Source of the DNA: Neptunicoccus cionae
Lineage (GTDB): Bacteria; Pseudomonadota; Alphaproteobacteria; Rhodobacterales; Rhodobacteraceae
Direction of reading: 5' to 3'
DNA: 64,000 nt
Assembly (NCBI RefSeq): GCF_014643735.1
Contig: NZ_BMKA01000002.1
Location: forward strand, 372,001 to 436,000
Shown here one piece after another: positions 55,904 through 64,000 of this stretch. Made by a program: the position numbers and the translations under genes. The notes below the pieces were generated by a model that made no database searches, was not told where the DNA came from, and was given only the letters and a program-made list of their open reading frames with translations. The number at the start of each line of letters is the position of its first letter. Position 1 is the stretch's first letter.

Positions 55904-56688
55904 CTCATCGAGATCGGTGATCAGCATGGCCCAGGCGCGTGCGTGATTGCGATCTTGAGCGCTGCAGAGACAAGCGCCTCTTGCGTGGTGACACCGCAGC
56001 TTCAGAAGGCGGGCACTTCGCCGTCGCCGACCATTACGCCTTCGACCCAATCGGACTAACTGATGTTTTTGATTCCGATCTCCTTCGGCGCGCCGTGCGC
56101 GTGGGGAAAGGCAGCACAAATACGTTTGACTTTTTCGACCCGATCTTTGGGGATTGGCCGCATACTAACGACTGCTGCCCCGCCAAACCGGCCAACGGGT
56201 TTCGTCTGAATATTGGTGCGAAACATCGGGACAGTTACCCCGTCGGTGACGTGTCGCATTTCGATCCCGCTGCGCATCAGGGCATGTTCAAAAGTAAAAG
56301 AGCAGCCGATGGCAAAGGCCATGAAGTCATCGCGCCGTAGCGTTTTGATATCCTTGATCCGCTCAACGATCTGGCCAGGCCGGTACACGAAGTAAATCGG
56401 CAGATCACTGCGAAGATCAATGTCATGATCAAGTTCTGGCATCTCGGTTGCGCCGATTCTCGTAGTGCCGATCAGTGGACTGAAGACAGGGATGGTTTTG
56501 CGAAATTTGCCAAAATCCGCCCCATTAGAGCCAGTCAAAATGACTAGGTTACGTTGCAGTTTGCCAGCGGACAGCCCCGTCGTATGGGCTGAATACCTGT
56601 TCGCACGCAATGCCAGACCGATGTCTTTGGAAGACAGTTCAGTCCGTGCTTTATAGGCGATTTGCGAATGGACAGATGCTGGAAACAT
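55904..56688 (-). pseudogene. DUF1445 putative hydro-lyase pseudogene
   Basis: From ATG 56688 the translation follows the DUF1445 (D-glutamate cyclase-like) family: LQRNLVILTGSNGADFGKF, DFMAFAIGCSFTFEHALM, VTVPMFRTNIQTKPVGRFGG and HGAPKEIGI. A TAG stop at 56056 interrupts just before VMVGDGEVPAFWSCGV; the same frame then continues to AITHAPG, where a frameshift follows (the true end AMLITDLDE is in another frame). One nonsense and one frameshift mutation, so the gene is inactive. It was first in the decayed minus-strand cluster. Confidence 0.8.
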
Positions 56689-56878
56689 TGTAGCCCCCTG
56701 AGTGAATTCAGGTATGGCACAGATTAAAAGATAACAGGTATCTGTAATTTTGCTTCAGAAACGATCGAAGGGGCAGAGAAAAAGAACAATCAGCAGGTTT
56801 GAAGAGCCGCTGCGCGGCAAGGCACCGGAAAATTACCGTTTCCGCCAATGTATGACGGAGGCCGTCCGAGGCTTCCAC

Positions 56879-57787
56879 CTACTGCTTCATCTGCTCTTGC
56901 GCTGCGCGTAGGGCTTTGCGGAAATTCGGGCCGCCACGGGTATTGAGGACCGCGCGGGCGTATAGCGCGATGAGCCATGGGCGGTTCTTATCCAGCAGGC
57001 GGTTCAGCATTTCTTTTTGATAGCGGTGGTTGTGCAGTCTCGCCCGCATCAATTGGTAGAACTGGGCGGTTGTCAGCGTGCCCTCGACACAGCCCAGCAC
57101 GACCTGTTTGAGCACGCCCATCTGCTGCCAGAGCGATGCGATACGGTGGCCCATGAAGCGGCATTTATACTTGCGCACGTTCTCTCCCTGAAACAGGGCG
57201 GCGTGCATGGCATCAAGGCTGGCTTGCGGATCATAGAACAGGTGCACTTGTTTCGCTTGCAAGGATTCCACCGGTCCATAGCCATAGCGGGAGGAGAAAT
57301 CCCGCGCCCAAGCCTTGCGATAGCGGGTCTCCCAAGAGGCCACATCACGGCTGAGCGTGGCTTGGGGTGACAGCAGGATCACGGTCGATCCAGGGGCGGC
57401 GGCGTTAAACACGCTTGCAGCATAGGCCCCCATAGATGCGCCATAGAACAGAACATTGTCGAACTGTTCAAAGAACCCATCATCGCGCAGGCGGTCGAAG
57501 AAATCGAACACAGCTTCGTCGCGGTACCACGTCCAGCCGTGGGCCATCATCCCGAGCATGGACCAGCCCTGCCCTGTGACAAAGTTATAGCCCCAAGGCA
57601 TCCGGTGCTCGGCATCCTTGGCCACGTCATCAAGGTTTTCGAAGGTCACAAACAGGGTTTTGCCGCCCTGCCCTTCGCCTTGCACGAACAGTGCGGAATG
57701 CTGGTCGCCCAGTTCCTCGAAGAAACCTTTCTCACCGCCCACATTGGCGAGGTGGTTTTGCAGGTCGATCTGGGACGGTTTGTTCAT
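56879..57787 (-). CDS. Alpha/beta-fold protein co-encoded with a sulfotransferase, unknown function
   Basis: A 302-residue protein with an alpha/beta hydrolase-like core: TLFVTFENLDDVA (first strands), NVLFYGASMGAYAASVF (nucleophile elbow G-A-S-M-G) and STVILLSPQATLS, then VHLFYDP where the acid is expected. The C-terminal 100 residues are helical and basic. I do not know a characterised relative; Rhodobacterales homologues are often loosely named. It overlaps the sulfotransferase by 4 nt, so they likely act in one process, possibly on a surface glycan. Confidence 0.72.
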   Translation of the reverse strand: MNKPSQIDLQNHLANVGGEKGFFEELGDQHSALFVQGEGQGGKTLFVTFENLDDVAKDAEHRMPWGYNFVTGQGWSMLGMMAHGWTWYRDEAVFDFFDRLRDDGFFEQFDNVLFYGASMGAYAASVFNAAAPGSTVILLSPQATLSRDVASWETRYRKAWARDFSSRYGYGPVESLQAKQVHLFYDPQASLDAMHAALFQGENVRKYKCRFMGHRIASLWQQMGVLKQVVLGCVEGTLTTAQFYQLMRARLHNHRYQKEMLNRLLDKNRPWLIALYARAVLNTRGGPNFRKALRAAQEQMKQ

Positions 57788-58560
57788 AGGGCGAGCACCG
57801 TCTGGATCTGGCGGCTTTTGACGGCTTCATACATCTCTAGGTCGGCACCAAAGGCCCGTTCGATATTGCGGCGATCCTTGCGGGTCAGCCCTGCCACCAG
57901 TTCCTTGCTGGATGTCTTGTGTCCAAGCGAATTGCGGGTGTCCTGCACCATTGGCTGGGCCTTCCCGAAACAGGACGAGACGATTTCCTTTAAAGCCGGT
58001 TCCAGATCGTCCGTGGTGCCGACCACATCGTAATTGATCAGCCCCCAAGAGATTTCCTTGCTTTGGGGGCGCCAGTGGCGATCCACGTCCAACGCTTCGG
58101 GGTTGTGTGCCAGCACATCCAAAAAGGCCGAGAGGCTGAGATCTTCATCCTTGGCCCGCCCGAGTTTATCCATCAGTTTGTGCTTTTTAGCGCCCTGCCC
58201 TGCCACCTTATCGGCCCAAGCGCTGACGGTGCGGCTGATTGGTTCGCGCACAGCCGTGAAGCGGAACACATCGGGGGATTGCAGCGCATCAACCGCACGG
58301 TCCAGCGACAGGGTGCGCTTGCCCGCGTGGATCACATCCATCGGCGGTTTATGCACGTTCTGCATGGAAATATCGCGGCTGTCGCCCATTTCTGCCAGCA
58401 GGTGAGCCATCAGCGTGGCGATCACTGTGGTGCAGGCCGCCTTATGGTTCTTCATGTAAACAAAATTGCGTCCCGCCGGTTGGAACGCAGGCATGTAGAC
58501 GGTTTGTAGAAAATGCCGCTCATGGAGATAGTTGTCCAGAATCCCGTCTTTGAAGGCCAT
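57784..58560 (-). CDS. Sulfotransferase-family protein (Sulfotransfer_2 type)
   Basis: A 258-residue enzyme with the two PAPS-binding blocks of carbohydrate sulfotransferases: FVYMKNHKAACTTVIATLMA (5'-phosphosulfate loop) and FRFTAVREPISRTVSAWADK (3'-phosphate loop, V-R-x-P-x-x-R-x-x-S). It should move a sulfuryl group from PAPS to a glycan or other hydroxyl acceptor, but no glycosyltransferase is in view. The start ATG 58560 has AAGGGAG upstream. It leads a two-gene operon with the alpha/beta-fold protein. Confidence 0.88.
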   Translation of the reverse strand: MAFKDGILDNYLHERHFLQTVYMPAFQPAGRNFVYMKNHKAACTTVIATLMAHLLAEMGDSRDISMQNVHKPPMDVIHAGKRTLSLDRAVDALQSPDVFRFTAVREPISRTVSAWADKVAGQGAKKHKLMDKLGRAKDEDLSLSAFLDVLAHNPEALDVDRHWRPQSKEISWGLINYDVVGTTDDLEPALKEIVSSCFGKAQPMVQDTRNSLGHKTSSKELVAGLTRKDRRNIERAFGADLEMYEAVKSRQIQTVLAL

Positions 58561-58719
58561 TTAACACTCTCCCTTAACGGTCTTTTCCCTGCTCCCACAG
58601 CGCATTACCGCGCCGCAGCAGGGCTGTTCTGCTTGCCTGTTATCGGGATTACAGCAATTCCCGCGATGGTGGAAGTGGGAATGGACCCTGTGCCAGCCTG
58701 CCGGCCCTGTGCGGTGGTG

Positions 58720-58872
58720 TTAGTCAATCGGTGCATCATCATCCAGCAGGATGCGGGCCGCGCTGCCCTCGGGGTCATCGTATTGCGCGTTGCGCACTGT
58801 CCACAAAAACCCGACCAATCCGACCCCGCCAAGGATCAGGGACACAGGGATCAGAACCACCAGAACATTCAT
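58720..58872 (-). CDS. ccoS: cbb3 oxidase assembly protein CcoS
   Basis: A 50-residue single-pass membrane protein encoded at the end of the ccoGHIS operon: MNVLVVLIPVSLILGGVGLV, then FLWTVRNAQYDDPEGSA with the D-D-P-E-G block diagnostic of CcoS/FixS. It starts at ATG 58872, overlapping the ccoI stop by 4 nt, and ends with TAA at 58720. It is required for cofactor insertion into the cbb3 oxidase in Rhodobacter. Confidence 0.93.
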   Translation of the reverse strand: MNVLVVLIPVSLILGGVGLVGFLWTVRNAQYDDPEGSAARILLDDDAPID

Positions 58873-61034
58873 TTCACCAACCTCACACGCATTGCGTTTG
58901 CCAGTACGGTCAGCGACGACGCGGACATCGCCAGCGCCGCCAGAAGCGGTGTCGCAAATCCGGCCAGTGCGATCGGGATCGCAATCAGGTTATAACCCGC
59001 CGCGATTGCAAAGTTCTGCCGTGACAGTTTGACAGTCGACCGCGCCACCGCCAGCGCCAGCGGGATGCTGGCCAGATCCTGCCGCAAGATTACAATATCA
59101 GCGGCATTGCGCGAGGCATCCAGCGCTGTGGACGGCGCCATAGACGCATGAGCACCGGCCAGCGCCGCCGTATCGTTCAACCCATCCCCCACCATCAAGA
59201 CCTTATAGCCACGTTCCTCAAGGTCCTTCAGTCGCGCCAGTTTTTCTTCGGCGCGCACGCCTGCCTGAATGTCCAGCACGCCGAGTTGATGGGCAATATC
59301 AACAGCAGCCTCGCGCCGGTCGCCCGTCAGGATATGAACGGGTATTCCCGCCTTTTGCAGTGTCGCAACGGCTGATTTTGCCCCGTCCCGCAAGGTTTCA
59401 GTCGTTTCAACCTTGCGCGCCTGCGACGACCCGATCCGCAATCCGGTGCCGGAAAATTCCGCTCCGAGCCAGTCCGCACGTCCCAGTTGCACCCTATCCC
59501 CGCCAAAATACGCCTGCACACCTGCGCCTTTGATTTCTTCAATCCTCTCCAGCGGTGCCGGTTTCATTTGCGCCCCGAGGGTTTCGGCAATGGCTTTGCT
59601 GACCGGATGGTCGGACGCCTGCGCAAGCCCCAAAAGGATCGCCTGCTCCACCGCGCTAAGGCCGGATGTCGCCACATCAAATCCCGGACGGGTGAGCGTG
59701 CCCGTTTTGTCAAACACCGCCAGATCCACCTCAGCCAGACGTTCCAGCGCGGTGGCGTGGCGCACCAGCAGACCTGCGGAAAACAGCCTGCCGATTGCGC
59801 CAGTGGACACAGCAGGAACCGCCAGCCCCAAGGCGCAGGGGCAAGTGATAATCAGCACGGCAACGGCAATATTGAGCGACATCCGCACGTCATGGCTTGC
59901 GACCAGCCACCCCAGAAACGCCAGCAGCGCAAGCAGATGCACCGCAGGAGCGTAAATCTGCGCCGCCTTTGCCGCCAGCGAGGTGTAACTGTTGCGCCCT
60001 GTTTCTGCCAGTTCGACCATCGCGGCCACACGGCGCAGGGTTGTGTCTTCGCCCACCGCAGTGGCGCGCAAGCTCAGCGGGGCGCCAAGATTGACCTCTC
60101 CCGCTTGTAAGGCGGCACCGGCCTGAACCTCGACCTCATCGGATTCACCTGTTAGGAAAGACCGGTCCATCTGCGCCGTCACAGACAAAAGGTCTCCGTC
60201 CACGGGAACGCGCATTCCGCTTGGCACAAGGATATGATCCCCGACTGCCAGTTCAGAAACCGCACGGGTTTCGGCCTGCCCGTCGATCATCACACTTGCC
60301 CTGTGAACCTCCAGCGCGGACAACTCCCGCGCGGCAGAGCGGGCGGCACCGCGGGTTTTATGTTCCAAAAACTTGCCGATCAGCAGAAAAAAGGTCAGCG
60401 ACAGGGCCGCGTCGAAATAGGCATGCGCCCCACTCTGGCGGGCTTCAAAGATGGACATCCCCACCGCCAGAACAATCGCCAGCGAGATCGGCACATCCAT
60501 ATTCAGCCTGCGGTGGCGCAAAGCGGACCACGCGCTTTTGAAAAACGGCTGACCAGAGAAAGCCACCACTGGAACGGCAATGGTGGCAGAGATCAGATGG
60601 AACAGGTCCCGCGTTGCATCTGTAGCACCGGACCAGACCGCCACGGACAATAGCATCACGTTCATCATGGCAAATCCGGCCACCGCAAGACGCAGCAGTA
60701 ACGCGCGGCCCTCGGGGTCCGTATCATTGCCCAGCGCCTCTTGATCCAGCGGATAGGCTGCGAACCCCAGTCCGGCAAGATGCTCGGCAATCTGCGCTTC
60801 GCCCACGGTATCATCGGCCTGAACGCTCAGCCGTTTCAGTGACAGGTTCACCCGCGCGTCCCGAACTCCGGGTACCGCCTGAAGGCCCTGTTCGATCTTG
60901 GCAATGCACGCCGCACAATGCACGCTTGGCACCGAAAATCGCAGGTTCGCTTTTATCTTCTTGGCCACCTCTTCAGAGGCCTGCGTGGCCGGAATACAGC
61001 CCGGACACGGGGACGCGGACACGGCACTGCTCAT
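58869..61034 (-). CDS. ccoI: Copper-translocating P1B-type ATPase CcoI (FixI)
   Basis: A 721-residue copper exporter that supplies copper to the periplasmic face for cbb3 oxidase assembly. An N-terminal cysteine pair (CPGC) and the HMA domain SVHCAACIAKIEQGL are followed by membrane helices, the translocation motif ITCPCALGLAVPAV, the phosphorylation site FDKTGTLTRPGF, and VGDGLNDTAALAGA. It overlaps ccoH and ccoS by 4 nt each. The CPC motif and operon position distinguish it from CopA-type detoxification pumps. Confidence 0.96.
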   Translation of the reverse strand: MSSAVSASPCPGCIPATQASEEVAKKIKANLRFSVPSVHCAACIAKIEQGLQAVPGVRDARVNLSLKRLSVQADDTVGEAQIAEHLAGLGFAAYPLDQEALGNDTDPEGRALLLRLAVAGFAMMNVMLLSVAVWSGATDATRDLFHLISATIAVPVVAFSGQPFFKSAWSALRHRRLNMDVPISLAIVLAVGMSIFEARQSGAHAYFDAALSLTFFLLIGKFLEHKTRGAARSAARELSALEVHRASVMIDGQAETRAVSELAVGDHILVPSGMRVPVDGDLLSVTAQMDRSFLTGESDEVEVQAGAALQAGEVNLGAPLSLRATAVGEDTTLRRVAAMVELAETGRNSYTSLAAKAAQIYAPAVHLLALLAFLGWLVASHDVRMSLNIAVAVLIITCPCALGLAVPAVSTGAIGRLFSAGLLVRHATALERLAEVDLAVFDKTGTLTRPGFDVATSGLSAVEQAILLGLAQASDHPVSKAIAETLGAQMKPAPLERIEEIKGAGVQAYFGGDRVQLGRADWLGAEFSGTGLRIGSSQARKVETTETLRDGAKSAVATLQKAGIPVHILTGDRREAAVDIAHQLGVLDIQAGVRAEEKLARLKDLEERGYKVLMVGDGLNDTAALAGAHASMAPSTALDASRNAADIVILRQDLASIPLALAVARSTVKLSRQNFAIAAGYNLIAIPIALAGFATPLLAALAMSASSLTVLANAMRVRLVK

Positions 61035-61483
61035 TGCGCCACCCGCACGATAATGCGCTGCTGGAACAGCGTGCCATCCGGCGCGCGCGCTTTCAGCCGC
61101 AGGTTCCAGTTGCCCGCACCGGCAATGACTGGCGCAACGAAGGCCCCGTTCTCGCGGCGAAATTGCAGCTCCTGATCCTTCGCCACACTGGTGGCCCGCC
61201 CGAATGTGGCCTGTTCAATCAGCGCCGGTACCGGCGTGTCGCCCTTGGTAATATTCAGGGTCAGATAGCCGTCTTCAACAAATGCCCCCACATCCCAACG
61301 AAGCGCAACTTGTGCATCGCGGTCGGCGTCAAAGCTCTGGCTCGCCACGTAGGAGTTTTTTACCTCAAGGCCGGGAAAGCTGTGCACGGCATTATACGCC
61401 AGCACCAGATTGACCCCGATAATCACCGAAAACGCCAGCGCGAAGGACCCGAAAACATGCCATCCTGTAATCTGCTTAACCAT
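61031..61483 (-). CDS. ccoH: cbb3 oxidase assembly protein CcoH (FixH)
   Basis: A 150-residue protein: one N-terminal transmembrane helix (VFGSFALAFSVIIGVNLVLAYNAVHSFPGLEVKNSYV, shown by its core) and a periplasmic beta-rich domain ending FQQRIIVRVAQ. FPGLEVKNSYVASQ is the FixH family signature. Start ATG 61483 is one base after the ccoG stop; the longer open frame to 61648 lies within ccoG. CcoH binds the oxidase during assembly. Confidence 0.92.
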   Translation of the reverse strand: MVKQITGWHVFGSFALAFSVIIGVNLVLAYNAVHSFPGLEVKNSYVASQSFDADRDAQVALRWDVGAFVEDGYLTLNITKGDTPVPALIEQATFGRATSVAKDQELQFRRENGAFVAPVIAGAGNWNLRLKARAPDGTLFQQRIIVRVAQ

Positions 61484-61484
61484 A

Positions 61485-62921
61485 TCACTCTGCCTTTCCG
61501 TTGAATGTCGTCGCTTGCGACGCCCGTGTGCCTGTCGCCGTGTCTTCAATCCAGATGCGGATATCGCTGCGGACCTGTTTTGCGGCGGGATCCTGACGCG
61601 GTGCGGTGACGTAGACCCGCTGCATGAAAGTCTGATCCGCTGGCACAAGGATGCTGCGTCGATCCGCCTGCCCTTCCAGTTGCAACCGCACGCCCGTGTC
61701 GCCGGTCACAGACAGCTGGAACACCCGCGCCTCGGCGTGTTTGTTGCGCATCCGCACATCGTAAATGTTGCGAATGCTACCATCCGAGAGCGTCACATAG
61801 GTGGGATTGCGCAAAGGCGAAACGGCCAGCTCGATGTCAGAGCGCATGAACAGCGCATAGATCAGCCCGACCCCGACCAGCGACCAGAGCGCTGTGTAAA
61901 ACAGCGTTCTGGGCCGCAGTATATGTTTCCACACCGGTTTGGGCGCCGCACCAGCACGTTCTGCCGGTTCATCCGACAGCGCCAGATAGTCGATCAGCCC
62001 GCGCGGTTTACCGATCTTATCCATCACATCATCGCAGGCGTCGATGCACAGGGCGCAGGTGATACATTCCATTTGTTGCCCGTCGCGGATGTCGATCCCC
62101 ATCGGGCAAACATTGACGCAGGCCATACAGTCGATGCAATCCCCAAGCGGTGCTGCGTCTTCAGCCTGCACTGCTTTGCGGTGCTTGCCGCGCGGTTCGC
62201 CGCGCCAGTCGCGGTAGGCCACAGTGATAGTGTCCGGGTCCATCATCGCCGCTTGAATGCGGGGCCAGGGACACATGTAAATGCAAACCTGTTCCCGCAA
62301 GAAGCCGCCAAAAACGAAAGTTGTCGCGGTCAATACGGCTATGGTGCCATAAGCGATGGGATGGGCCTCAAAGCGCAGCAGATCCCGCGCCAGTGTCGGG
62401 GCGTCGGTGAAATAGAACACCCAAGCCCCGCCAGTTGCCATCGCAATTCCAAGCCAGATCGCCCATTTGGTCAGTCGCAGCCGCCATTTGTGAAAATCCC
62501 ATTTCGCTTTCCACAAGCGCACCCGCGCGTTGCGGTCCCCCTCGACCCAGCGCTCCACCAGAATGAACAGATCGGTCCAGACGGTCTGGGGGCAAGTATA
62601 CCCGCACCAAACCCGACCAAGTGCAGAGGTGAACAGGAACAGCCCCAGTCCCGCCATCACCAACAGACCGGCAACAAAGTAAAACTCGTGCGGCCAGATC
62701 TCGATCCAGAAGAAATAGAACCGCCGCCCCGCCATATCCAGCAGCACCGCCTGATCCGGCAGGTTCGGTCCGCGATCCCAGCGAATCCACGGCAGCAGGT
62801 AGTAAATCCCCAGTGTCACCAGCATGATCCACCATTTTAACCGGCGAAACGTGCCCGATACCTTACGGGGAAACACGGGCTCTTGCGCCGCGTAGAGAGG
62901 GGGAGGCGTGGTTTGGGTCAT
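61485..62921 (-). CDS. ccoG: cbb3 oxidase assembly ferredoxin-type protein CcoG (FixG/RdxA)
   Basis: A 478-residue membrane iron-sulfur protein. Transmembrane helices carry the CGYTCPQTVWTDLF motif; two ferredoxin-type [4Fe-4S] clusters are formed by CIDCMACVNVCPMGID and CITCALCIDACDDVM. A C-terminal Ig-like periplasmic domain follows (from about residue 370). CcoG reduces Cu(II) for the CcoI pump during oxidase maturation. It is the first gene of ccoGHIS and is preceded by a perfect FNR box 53 nt upstream of the start. Confidence 0.96.
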   Translation of the reverse strand: MTQTTPPPLYAAQEPVFPRKVSGTFRRLKWWIMLVTLGIYYLLPWIRWDRGPNLPDQAVLLDMAGRRFYFFWIEIWPHEFYFVAGLLVMAGLGLFLFTSALGRVWCGYTCPQTVWTDLFILVERWVEGDRNARVRLWKAKWDFHKWRLRLTKWAIWLGIAMATGGAWVFYFTDAPTLARDLLRFEAHPIAYGTIAVLTATTFVFGGFLREQVCIYMCPWPRIQAAMMDPDTITVAYRDWRGEPRGKHRKAVQAEDAAPLGDCIDCMACVNVCPMGIDIRDGQQMECITCALCIDACDDVMDKIGKPRGLIDYLALSDEPAERAGAAPKPVWKHILRPRTLFYTALWSLVGVGLIYALFMRSDIELAVSPLRNPTYVTLSDGSIRNIYDVRMRNKHAEARVFQLSVTGDTGVRLQLEGQADRRSILVPADQTFMQRVYVTAPRQDPAAKQVRSDIRIWIEDTATGTRASQATTFNGKAE

Positions 62922-62973
62922 AGTATCAATCCTGTTCGCATCCTCTTCCTACTTCATGGGAATCAGGTGCGCC

Positions 62974-62987
62974 TTGATCTGGATCAA
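62974..62987. promoter_or_regulatory. FNR/FnrL-type box upstream of ccoG
   Basis: TTGATCTGGATCAA matches TTGAT-N4-ATCAA exactly. FnrL/FixK-type regulators bind such sites at cbb3 oxidase loci in Rhodobacter relatives and activate under low oxygen. The centre is about 59 nt before the ccoG start codon, suitable for activation of a class II-type promoter. Confidence 0.88.
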
Positions 62988-62993
62988 AAAGAT

Positions 62994-63032
62994 CCCCGAA
63001 ACGGCTTGTTTGCGAACAGGGCCGTTTCGGGG
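62994..63032 (-). terminator. Rho-independent terminator after ccoP
   Basis: CCCCGAAACGGC and GCCGTTTCGGGG form a perfect 12-bp stem, and the 15-nt loop can extend it by pairing TTGTT with AACAG. On the minus strand it is followed by ATCTTTTTGATC, whose T-run (62986-62990) touches the FNR box. It ends ccoNOQP transcription before ccoG. Confidence 0.85.
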
Positions 63033-63089
63033 GAACGGCACCGCTGTAGGGGATGCAGTGCCGTATTCTGGTAGTCGTCGGCGCGCGGC

Positions 63090-63962
63090 TTATTCGCCGC
63101 CGCCAAGACCGTGAACATATGCAGAGACAGCGCGCACATCCGCTTCGATCAGACGCTGCCCCCATGCAGGCATGATGCCAAATCGTGAATAGGTGATGGT
63201 CTGGATCAAAGTCTCGCGGTCGCCACCATAAAGCCAGATCGCATCTGCCAGATTAGGCGCGCCCTGTTCGCGGTCGCCCCGTCCGGTATCGCCGTGACAG
63301 GCCGCGCATTGCTCTCCGTAAAGCTGCTGTCCGGTCGCGGCCAGTTCGGGTTCCGCATCGTCGTTGGACAACGAATAAACATATTCCGCCGCCGCACGAA
63401 TCTGGTCTTTGTCCAGCAATTCACCAAAGGCAGGCATCGCTGTATACCGTGCATCGTCGTCGGTCTCGTTGCGAATGCCGTGGCGCACAGTGTACGTGAT
63501 TCCATCCATACTGCCCCCCCAAAGCCAGTCATCGTCCAGCAGGTTCGGATAGCCCTTGAAGCCTGCCGCGCCGGAGCCGTGACACTGGGAACACTGCGCT
63601 TTGAAGACCGCACCACCACGGGCGACCGCATAGCGCAGCAGATCGGGGTCTTCGGGCAAGCTGTCCATTTCGGTTGTCAGCAATTGCTCCACGAGCGACC
63701 CGTTCTTTGCGTCGTGGGCCTTAATATCCTGCGCTACATTTGCGCGTGTGGACCAGCCGAGCACCCCTGTCGTCGCGCCAGAGATCAGCGGCCATGCGGG
63801 AAAGGCGATTGTATAGGCAATTCCCCAGACAATCGTTGCGTAAAGCGTCCAGAGCCACCAGCGGGGCATCGGGTTGTTCAACTCCTGAATGCCGTCCCAG
63901 GAATGGCCAGTGGTTTCCACGCCGGTGACTTCATCCACGTTCTTTTCGGTGTGATCAGACAT
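63090..63962 (-). CDS. ccoP: cbb3-type cytochrome c oxidase subunit III, dihaem cytochrome CcoP
   Basis: A 290-residue membrane-anchored dihaem cytochrome c that delivers electrons to the cbb3 oxidase. The N-terminal cytoplasmic part (TTGHSWDGIQELNNPMPRWW) is the CcoP signature, then one membrane helix (LWTLYATIVWGIAYTIAFPAW). The two haem sites are CSQCH and CAACH, with methionine ligands in YTAMPAFG and GIMPAWG. I chose ATG 63962 with AGAGGA upstream; an in-frame ATG at 63983 adds seven residues and overlaps the preceding stop. Confidence 0.96.
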   Translation of the reverse strand: MSDHTEKNVDEVTGVETTGHSWDGIQELNNPMPRWWLWTLYATIVWGIAYTIAFPAWPLISGATTGVLGWSTRANVAQDIKAHDAKNGSLVEQLLTTEMDSLPEDPDLLRYAVARGGAVFKAQCSQCHGSGAAGFKGYPNLLDDDWLWGGSMDGITYTVRHGIRNETDDDARYTAMPAFGELLDKDQIRAAAEYVYSLSNDDAEPELAATGQQLYGEQCAACHGDTGRGDREQGAPNLADAIWLYGGDRETLIQTITYSRFGIMPAWGQRLIEADVRAVSAYVHGLGGGE

Positions 63963-63983
63963 CAGCTTGTCCTCTTGAAACAA

Positions 63984-64000
63984 TCAGGGCAGTTGCCCAC
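63984..64000 (-). CDS. 3' end of the gene before ccoP, probably ccoQ
   Basis: Only the last four codons (GQLP) and a TGA at 63984-63986 are visible on the minus strand, 21 nt before ccoP. By the usual order ccoNOQP this should be ccoQ, but the four residues alone prove nothing. Confidence 0.3.

Noticed and set aside
40197-56700. Intact genomic island with paired att sites at the tRNA-Glu gene
   Set aside because: By eye I could not find a second copy of the tRNA 3' end to the right, and both integrases are dead; only an old insertion site is supported.
61410-62840. 476-codon open frame antisense to ccoG
   Set aside because: ccoG is unmistakable on the other strand; the antisense product is rich in H, P, Q and R, typical of a codon-bias shadow.
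1-64000. CRISPR array or long tandem repeat
   Set aside because: No regularly spaced direct repeats were seen anywhere in the window.

Overview
The window looks like chromosomal DNA of an alphaproteobacterium of the order Rhodobacterales (Roseobacter group). The evidence is high GC content with Rhodobacterales-type codon use, a pyrB-pyrC'-plsY cluster, a ccoNOQP/ccoGHIS arrangement with an FNR-type box, beta-oxidation genes behind a MerR regulator with ACGT-type operators, TRAP transporters, and an Ada-like AraC-MGMT fusion. The genus cannot be fixed from the sequence alone.

1-40067 is mostly ordinary housekeeping and metabolic sequence in short, tightly overlapping operons. On the minus strand are plsY (partial), a catalytically dead dihydroorotase homologue (pyrC'), an inserted zinc-ribbon/coiled-coil gene and pyrB. 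Next come a uracil-DNA glycosylase-metallophosphoesterase-moaB-Nudix operon and an RND efflux pair. Then a nitroreductase/hydrolase/pseudouridine synthase/DMT operon, thrS, an acetyltransferase, two MATE exporters, a DUF952-pyrD-arsC operon and two PaaI thioesterases. At 22154-30374 lies a fatty-acid or short acyl-CoA degradation locus: two MerR regulators, two acyl-CoA dehydrogenases, a GST, a thiolase and a FadJ-type bifunctional enzyme. Clear palindromic operators sit in front of the second regulator. It is followed by a DMT transporter, a PfkB sugar/nucleoside kinase, nth, a GDSL esterase, an AraC-MGMT DNA repair gene, an OmpA-like lipoprotein, a FadR-type regulator, glpX and recJ.

40143-56700 is an accessory, partly decayed segment starting at a tRNA-Glu(TTC) gene. 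It holds two broken tyrosine recombinases, about 1.3 kb of degenerate DNA, IS remnants, a membrane-anchored ClpP-fold protein and a GNAT acetyltransferase. It also holds a ruined minus-strand catabolic cluster (DUF1445 hydro-lyase, TRAP permease and amidase, all broken by deletions, stops or frameshifts). Embedded in it is one intact operon: a three-subunit molybdenum hydroxylase of the CO-dehydrogenase/xanthine-dehydrogenase family, a complete TRAP transporter and a CoxG protein. A TetR-type regulator is divergent from it, and a perfect 14-bp inverted repeat lies in the shared promoter. This reads as a self-contained system that imports and oxidises an unknown organic acid or heterocycle. It is the most interesting unit in the window.

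56879-64000 returns to core sequence: a sulfotransferase with an alpha/beta-fold partner, then the cbb3 oxidase assembly operon ccoGHIS and ccoP of the oxidase itself. Between ccoP and ccoG a strong terminator runs directly into a perfect FNR-type box (TTGAT-N4-ATCAA), so the assembly genes probably have their own low-oxygen promoter.
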